Positions 5,754 through 9,086 of a stretch of DNA of 9,086 nucleotides are shown one piece after another. A program made the position numbers and the translations under genes. The first letter of the stretch is position 1. Each line of letters opens with the position of its first letter. The stretch comes from CALXCT01 sp964422185. GTDB taxonomy: Bacteria > Bacillota > Clostridia > Oscillospirales > Oscillospiraceae. The notes beneath the pieces are model-generated. The model did no database searches. It was not told the origin of the DNA and saw only the letters and a program-made list of their open reading frames with translations. The DNA is taken from NCBI GenBank assembly GCA_964422185.1, contig CAYRAG010000060.1:1-9086 (forward strand), written 5' to 3'.

Positions 5754-8018
5754 ATGCCAAAACTGATCTCAGACCTGGCGCTCATGCTGCTCACCGCGGG
5801 CATTGTGGCCGTGGTGTTCCGGCGGTTCAATCAGCCGCTGGTGCTGGGCTATATTCTGGCCGGCTTTCTTGTGGGCCCCTACATGCCGTTCTTCTTCACC
5901 GTGGGGGATGAGGCGTCCATTGAGACCTGGAGCGAGATCGGCATCATTGTGCTGATGTTCGGGCTGGGTCTGGAGTTCAATCTGCACAAGCTGATCAGCG
6001 TGGGCAGGGCCGCGATGATCACGGCGGTCACCGGGGTGTTCGGCATGCTGGTCACCGGGTACCTGGTGGGGCAGGCCATGGGCTGGTCGAGTATGGACAG
6101 CATCTTCCTGGGCGGCATGCTCTCCATGAGCTCCACCATTATCGTGATCAAGGTCTTTGACGAGCTGGGCGTGTCCTCCGCCCGGTACGCCCAGCTGTGC
6201 TGCGGGACGCTGGTGATCCAGGATATCGCCGGGGTCTTCATGATGATTGTCCTGTCCACCATCTCCGTCAGCCGGAATATCTCCGGCGGCGAGCTGGTGA
6301 TCCAGATGGGCATGCTGGTGCTGTTTCTCGTGATGTGGCTGGTGCTGGGGATCTACATCCTGCCCACCGTGCTGCGGCGTGCGGAGAAGTTCATGACGGA
6401 CGAGACGCTGCTGCTCGTCTCCCTGGGGATCTGCTTCGGCATGGTGCTTCTGGCGGACTTTCTGGGCTTCTCCTCCGCGCTGGGCGCGTTCCTGGCCGGC
6501 TCCCTGCTGGCGGGCACGGTGCACGCGGAGCGGGTGGAGCGCCTGACCAGCGGGATCAAGGATCTGTTCGGCTCCGTGTTCTTCCTGTCCGTGGGCATGA
6601 TGATCGAGCCGGCGATGATCGTCAGGTACATCGTGCCCATCCTCATTATCACCGCGGTGACGCTGGTGTTCAAGCTGGTGTTCAACGCCATGGGCGTGCT
6701 GCTGTCCGGCCAGTCGCTGGAGACCGCCGTGTACAGCGGCTGCGCCCTGTCCCAGATCGGCGAGTTCGCGTTTATCATCGCCTCCCTGGGCGTGTCCCTC
6801 GGGGTGACCTCGGACTACCTGTACCCCATTATCGTGGCGGTGTCCGTGATCACCACCCTGACCACCCCCATCTCCATCAGGAACTCAGGGAAGATCTACG
6901 CCCTGTGCCGGCGGCTGCTGCCGGACAAACTGCTCGCCGCCCTGGATCGGTACACCGGGGACGATGACAGCGATGTCCGGGAGGAGCAGGACAGCGACTG
7001 GGCGAATTTCCTGCGGCGGTTTATCAAGCGCACGGCGCTCTACGGCGCCCTGATGGCCGGTGTCTCGCTGCTGGGCTGGCTTGTGGTCTATCCGCTTCTG
7101 CTGCGTACGCCGCTGTCTCCGTGGCTGGTGCGCATCCTCAGCGCCGTGCTGTGCGTGGCGGGGATCGCCCTGTTTATCCGGCCCATGCTGGATCTGCACT
7201 CCACGGAATTCACCACCCTGTGGGTGAAAGACCGCCGGTTCCGGCTGCCGCTGATCACCCTGACGGTGCTGCGCTTCCTGCTCATTGTGGCCCTGGTGTT
7301 CACACCGCTGAAGGTCATGCTGGACATCAACAGCCTGTGGCTGCTGCTCATGGTGGCGGCGGCGATCCTGATTATCTATAAGAGCGGCTGGATGTCCTCC
7401 GCCTATATCTCCGCGGAGGCGCGGTTCATGGCGAACCTCAACGAGCGCAGCCTGCACCGGGATCAGGACGGGGACGCCACGGAGTGGCTGGATGAGGAGC
7501 TGGTGGTGTGCGAGACGGTGTGCACCCGCCTGATCGCGGACAGATCCCTCAAGCAGCTCAACTGGGGCCATCTATACAGCGTCAGCGTCATCCGGGTCGT
7601 CCGGGGCCGGCACCACTACAACATGCCTGCCGCGGACATGGTGCTGCGGGAGGGGGATCAGCTGCTCCTGCTGGGCCTGCCGGAGGATCTGCGTGCGCTG
7701 CATCTCGGCCTGGGCAGGGAGGAGCCGGAGTCCTGCCAGACGCTGCGGCAGTTCATGGAGAGCCAGGGCGGGGAGTCGACGGATCTGTTCGTCTACGCCC
7801 TGCCGGTGAGCCGGAAATCCGCACTTCAGGGCCGGACGATCCGCACCAGCGGTCTGAAAGAGACCTATCACTGCATGGTGCTGGGGCTTCAGCGGGACAA
7901 ACTGCCCATCCTGCAGCCGGATGTGAATATGACCATCCAGACCGGGGATCGGGTGTGGATCCTGGGCGCCCGGAAGATGGCGGAAAAGCTGCTGGCCGCG
8001 GACTTCTCGGACGACTGA
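5754..8018 (+). CDS. CPA2 cation:proton antiporter with tandem RCK_C tail
   Basis: This 754-residue membrane protein exchanges Na+ or K+ for protons. Residues 1-385 form the CPA2 (KefB/GerN-like) transport domain, with the conserved QDIAG (156-160, Asp157 the likely ion-binding residue), SSALGAFLAG (240-249) and SQIGEFAF (333-340). A charged linker rich in Asp (402-415) follows. Next comes a second hydrophobic block of about four segments (roughly 428-450, 458-476, 499-516, 526-542). The tail has two RCK_C domains, about 585-642 and 675-740. The usual KefC/KefB NAD-binding RCK_N domain is absent. The start is ATG 5754, eight bases after GGAGG (5741-5745 within GGAGGAGG). An in-frame reading from 5523 would overlap the channel gene and adds no antiporter sequence. 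The gene is divergent from the channel gene. No terminator directly follows the stop; the next clear one on this strand is at 8505-8542. Family is certain; the transported ion and regulator are not. Confidence 0.93.
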   Translation: MPKLISDLALMLLTAGIVAVVFRRFNQPLVLGYILAGFLVGPYMPFFFTVGDEASIETWSEIGIIVLMFGLGLEFNLHKLISVGRAAMITAVTGVFGMLVTGYLVGQAMGWSSMDSIFLGGMLSMSSTIIVIKVFDELGVSSARYAQLCCGTLVIQDIAGVFMMIVLSTISVSRNISGGELVIQMGMLVLFLVMWLVLGIYILPTVLRRAEKFMTDETLLLVSLGICFGMVLLADFLGFSSALGAFLAGSLLAGTVHAERVERLTSGIKDLFGSVFFLSVGMMIEPAMIVRYIVPILIITAVTLVFKLVFNAMGVLLSGQSLETAVYSGCALSQIGEFAFIIASLGVSLGVTSDYLYPIIVAVSVITTLTTPISIRNSGKIYALCRRLLPDKLLAALDRYTGDDDSDVREEQDSDWANFLRRFIKRTALYGALMAGVSLLGWLVVYPLLLRTPLSPWLVRILSAVLCVAGIALFIRPMLDLHSTEFTTLWVKDRRFRLPLITLTVLRFLLIVALVFTPLKVMLDINSLWLLLMVAAAILIIYKSGWMSSAYISAEARFMANLNERSLHRDQDGDATEWLDEELVVCETVCTRLIADRSLKQLNWGHLYSVSVIRVVRGRHHYNMPAADMVLREGDQLLLLGLPEDLRALHLGLGREEPESCQTLRQFMESQGGESTDLFVYALPVSRKSALQGRTIRTSGLKETYHCMVLGLQRDKLPILQPDVNMTIQTGDRVWILGARKMAEKLLAADFSDD

Positions 8019-8153
8019 ACCGGGCAGAGGATGCCGCGGGGCCCGTTCTCCCGCGCCGCATCGGATCTGCGGCCCGGCCGCCGGAGTGCGCCGGTTCGCG
8101 CTGCGCGGGCAGGTTGTGACTCGGGCGGCCGCCGAGGCAGCCCGGATCAGTCT

Positions 8154-8195
8154 GAACCGCGGTGGAGTACTTGAGATTCTCACAGGCCGCGGTTC
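8154..8195. repeat. 9-base-pair inverted repeat downstream of the antiporter
   Basis: GAACCGCGG (8154-8162) and CCGCGGTTC (8187-8195) are perfect complements around a 24-base spacer. A flanking GATC on each side (8145-8148, 8196-8199) could extend the stem across a bulge. No T-run follows, so this is not a classical terminator; it could stabilise a 3' end or be chance in GC-rich DNA. Confidence 0.45.
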
Positions 8196-8264
8196 GATCA
8201 CGGAGGAAGGGGCCTGTGTCTCAGCCGGACGGTCAGCCGGGGGAGGGGCGGATAGAATAAATTC

Positions 8265-8542
8265 CCCGCTGTACCGGCAGTCACGCTGTGCGTTGCGGGA
8301 TGCGCAGAAGACACGCTGACCGGACGGGAAGACAGAGAAGGAAACGCAATCTGTTGGTTTAAGAGGCGCGGGACGGGGCGGAACAGAACAGGGTGGATCC
8401 CCGCAGATACCTGATCCGGGTTTTGCAAAAGTCGTTGCACCGCGGGCCACCGGGGGGACCGATCCCGTGGAGGTTTGCGGAAACGGGCCGTAGAATCGTG
8501 ATTGGGGGTTCTGAGACGCAAATCGCCTCAGGGCTCCTTTTT
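8265..8542 (+). ncRNA. candidate structured small RNA or antiporter 3' UTR
   Basis: A -10-like TAGAAT (8253-8258) with only a weak -35 (CGGTCA, 8230-8235) precedes a long stem-loop. In it CCGGCAG (8274-8280) pairs with CTGACCGG (8316-8323, one bulged A), and CTGTGCG (8286-8292) pairs with TGCGCAG (8301-8307) by seven pairs including two wobbles. Further hairpins lie at 8447-8470 and 8473-8484, and a terminator ends the segment at 8542. It matches no RNA family I recognise. It may equally be the long 3' UTR of the antiporter mRNA. Confidence 0.25.
8505..8542 (+). terminator. intrinsic terminator, plus strand
   Basis: GGGGTTCTGAG (8505-8515) pairs with CTCAGGGCTCC (8527-8537) over 11 pairs, three of them G-T wobbles, followed by TTTTT (8538-8542). 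It is the first clear terminator after the antiporter gene and would end either that mRNA or a small RNA in the gap. Confidence 0.65.
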
Positions 8543-8666
8543 CACACCTGCGGATGAAACGCTTACCCCGGGTCTGCAACCCTTTCTCTGACCGCGTGTT
8601 CAGACCGGGCGCGGGCGGTACCGCTTTCGCGGCAGGTCCGGCCGAACCGGGAAAGAGCAGGATCAG

Positions 8667-8704
8667 AAAAACCGGAGAGCCGCATGGAAGCAGCCCTCCG
8701 GTTT
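8667..8704 (-). terminator. intrinsic terminator of the nuclease-domain gene
   Basis: A perfect 9-base-pair stem, AAACCGGAG (8669-8677) with CTCCGGTTT (8696-8704), is followed on the minus strand by a TTTTT tail. It starts 17 bases after the stop codon of the minus-strand gene. On the plus strand the tail TTTCTTCT is weaker but might also work. Confidence 0.82.
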
Positions 8705-8720
8705 CTTCTGTATCATACCC

Positions 8721-9086
8721 TCATCCCAGCATGACCCTGCAGCTTTTCCTTTCGCACGCGATGCCGTATTTCAGGATAGTTTCCATCCCCTTTTTTTCCA
8801 GTTCTTTCGTATACCGGCGGCTTTCTATCTGCTCCAGCGCTTCCCGGCACGACCGTTCCAGATTCCCGTCTCCCGCGTATTTCAGCTCGATGACGAACCC
8901 TGTCTGCCCTTCTTTCATCCTCGCCTGGATGTCCGGGTAGCCGTCCCCGCTTTCCCGGTTGGACTCGACATCCAGGCCGTTGCATAACTTCAGAATGGTG
9001 AGCAGAGTGGCGTGGTAAAACACTTCTTTTCCCTGACCCGGCGCCGCCGGATCCCGGACGCTGATGGCATTTTCCAGATACTGTGT
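8721..9086 (-). CDS. PD-(D/E)XK nuclease-domain protein, C-terminal part (partial)
   Basis: Only the last 121 residues lie in the window; the frame stays open to the right edge, so the start is outside. The sequence matches the C-terminal PD-(D/E)XK nuclease-like domain (DUF1703, PF08011) usually attached to an N-terminal AAA-ATPase-like domain. The fragment opens with YLENAISV and FYHATLL, then SNRESGDGYPD with candidate catalytic Asp52. FVIELKY follows with Glu67 and Lys69, then the helix EALEQIESRRY (82-92) and KYGIACERKSCRV. The GTG at 9021-9023 is an internal Val, not the start, because homologous-looking sequence continues upstream of it. A terminator follows the stop. The function of this family is poorly known; full proteins are often about 500-600 residues and occur in many copies in anaerobes. 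No coupling to the transport genes is evident. Confidence 0.85.
   Translation of the reverse strand, partial: TQYLENAISVRDPAAPGQGKEVFYHATLLTILKLCNGLDVESNRESGDGYPDIQARMKEGQTGFVIELKYAGDGNLERSCREALEQIESRRYTKELEKKGMETILKYGIACERKSCRVMLG

Larger units (their letters stand above)
8019..8720. other. long non-coding gap with hairpins and two terminators
   Basis: About 700 bases separate the antiporter from the next gene. Open frames here read as proline- and arginine-rich noise without ribosome binding sites, and no tRNA, CRISPR or insertion sequence is visible. The gap does hold several hairpins: 8154-8195, 8274-8323, 8447-8470, 8473-8484 and 8567-8609. It also has a plus-strand terminator (8505-8542), a minus-strand terminator (8667-8704) and a palindrome GCGGTACCGC (8615-8624). 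Confidence 0.7.

Noticed and set aside
8187..8203. GGTTCGATC resembling a tRNA T-arm
   Set aside because: The flanking bases do not form the five-pair T stem and there is no matching acceptor, D or anticodon arm.
8216..8260. 14-codon frame starting GTG after GGAGG at 8202-8206
   Set aside because: It is very short with no recognisable sequence, and such frames occur by chance in GC-rich DNA.
8398..8440. Possible TPP riboswitch (CAGATACCTGATCCGGGT resembles the thi-box 3' core)
   Set aside because: The match breaks down after GGGT, the paired CTGAGA arm is not in the required upstream position, and no thiamine gene follows. A scan with Rfam RF00059 would settle it.
8086..8579. Open frames in the antiporter/nuclease gap on both strands
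   Set aside because: They lack good ribosome binding sites and give low-complexity Pro/Arg/Ala translations without similarity to any family I know.
8687..8696. GGAAGCAGCC, a motif shared with bacterial SRP RNA
   Set aside because: The partner strand and GGTCAGG-type sequence at the right distance are missing, and the motif lies in the loop and arm of the nuclease gene terminator.
1..9086. CRISPR arrays, insertion sequences, prophage or integration sites
   Set aside because: No regularly spaced repeats, transposase or integrase sequences, or flanking direct repeats were seen anywhere in the window.

Overview
The window looks like a GC-rich member of the Bacillota (probably a clostridial relative). 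The evidence is a transcriptional T-box riboswitch, strong GGAGG ribosome binding sites, sigma-A promoters with 17-base spacers, U-tailed terminators, and the C-terminal part of a DUF1703-type AAA/nuclease protein of a kind common in anaerobic gut bacteria. No species can be named from the sequence alone.

Layout. Bases 1-89 hold nothing recognisable. A consensus promoter (90-118) drives a T-box leader (about 126-430) with an asparagine specifier, followed by asnB (445-2025, +), a glutamine-dependent asparagine synthetase. A strong bidirectional terminator separates it from a convergent ATP-grasp ligase gene (2133-3344, -). That gene is divergent from an esterase-family alpha/beta hydrolase gene (3558-4298, +), and both promoters are readable in the shared gap. 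A second bidirectional terminator separates the esterase from a voltage-sensor potassium channel gene (4379-5593, -). The channel is divergent from a CPA2 cation:proton antiporter gene (5754-8018, +). A roughly 700-base non-coding stretch follows; it contains hairpins and at least one good terminator on the + strand. The window ends in the 3' part of a PD-(D/E)XK nuclease-domain gene (8721-9086, -), whose 5' part lies beyond the window.

How the genes may work together. Two modules stand out. The first is nitrogen and amide chemistry: asnB, controlled by uncharged tRNA-Asn, next to a divergent ATP-grasp ligase/hydrolase pair of unknown substrate. The second is cation homeostasis: a K+-selective channel and a cation/H+ antiporter on a shared divergent intergenic region. 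Both carry two tandem RCK_C (TrkA_C) domains and no RCK_N nucleotide-binding domain. RCK_C is the domain that binds cyclic-di-AMP in several Bacillota K+ transporters, so co-regulation by that messenger is a reasonable inference but is not shown by the sequence.

All six genes alternate strictly in strand, so most are probably transcribed singly rather than as an operon.
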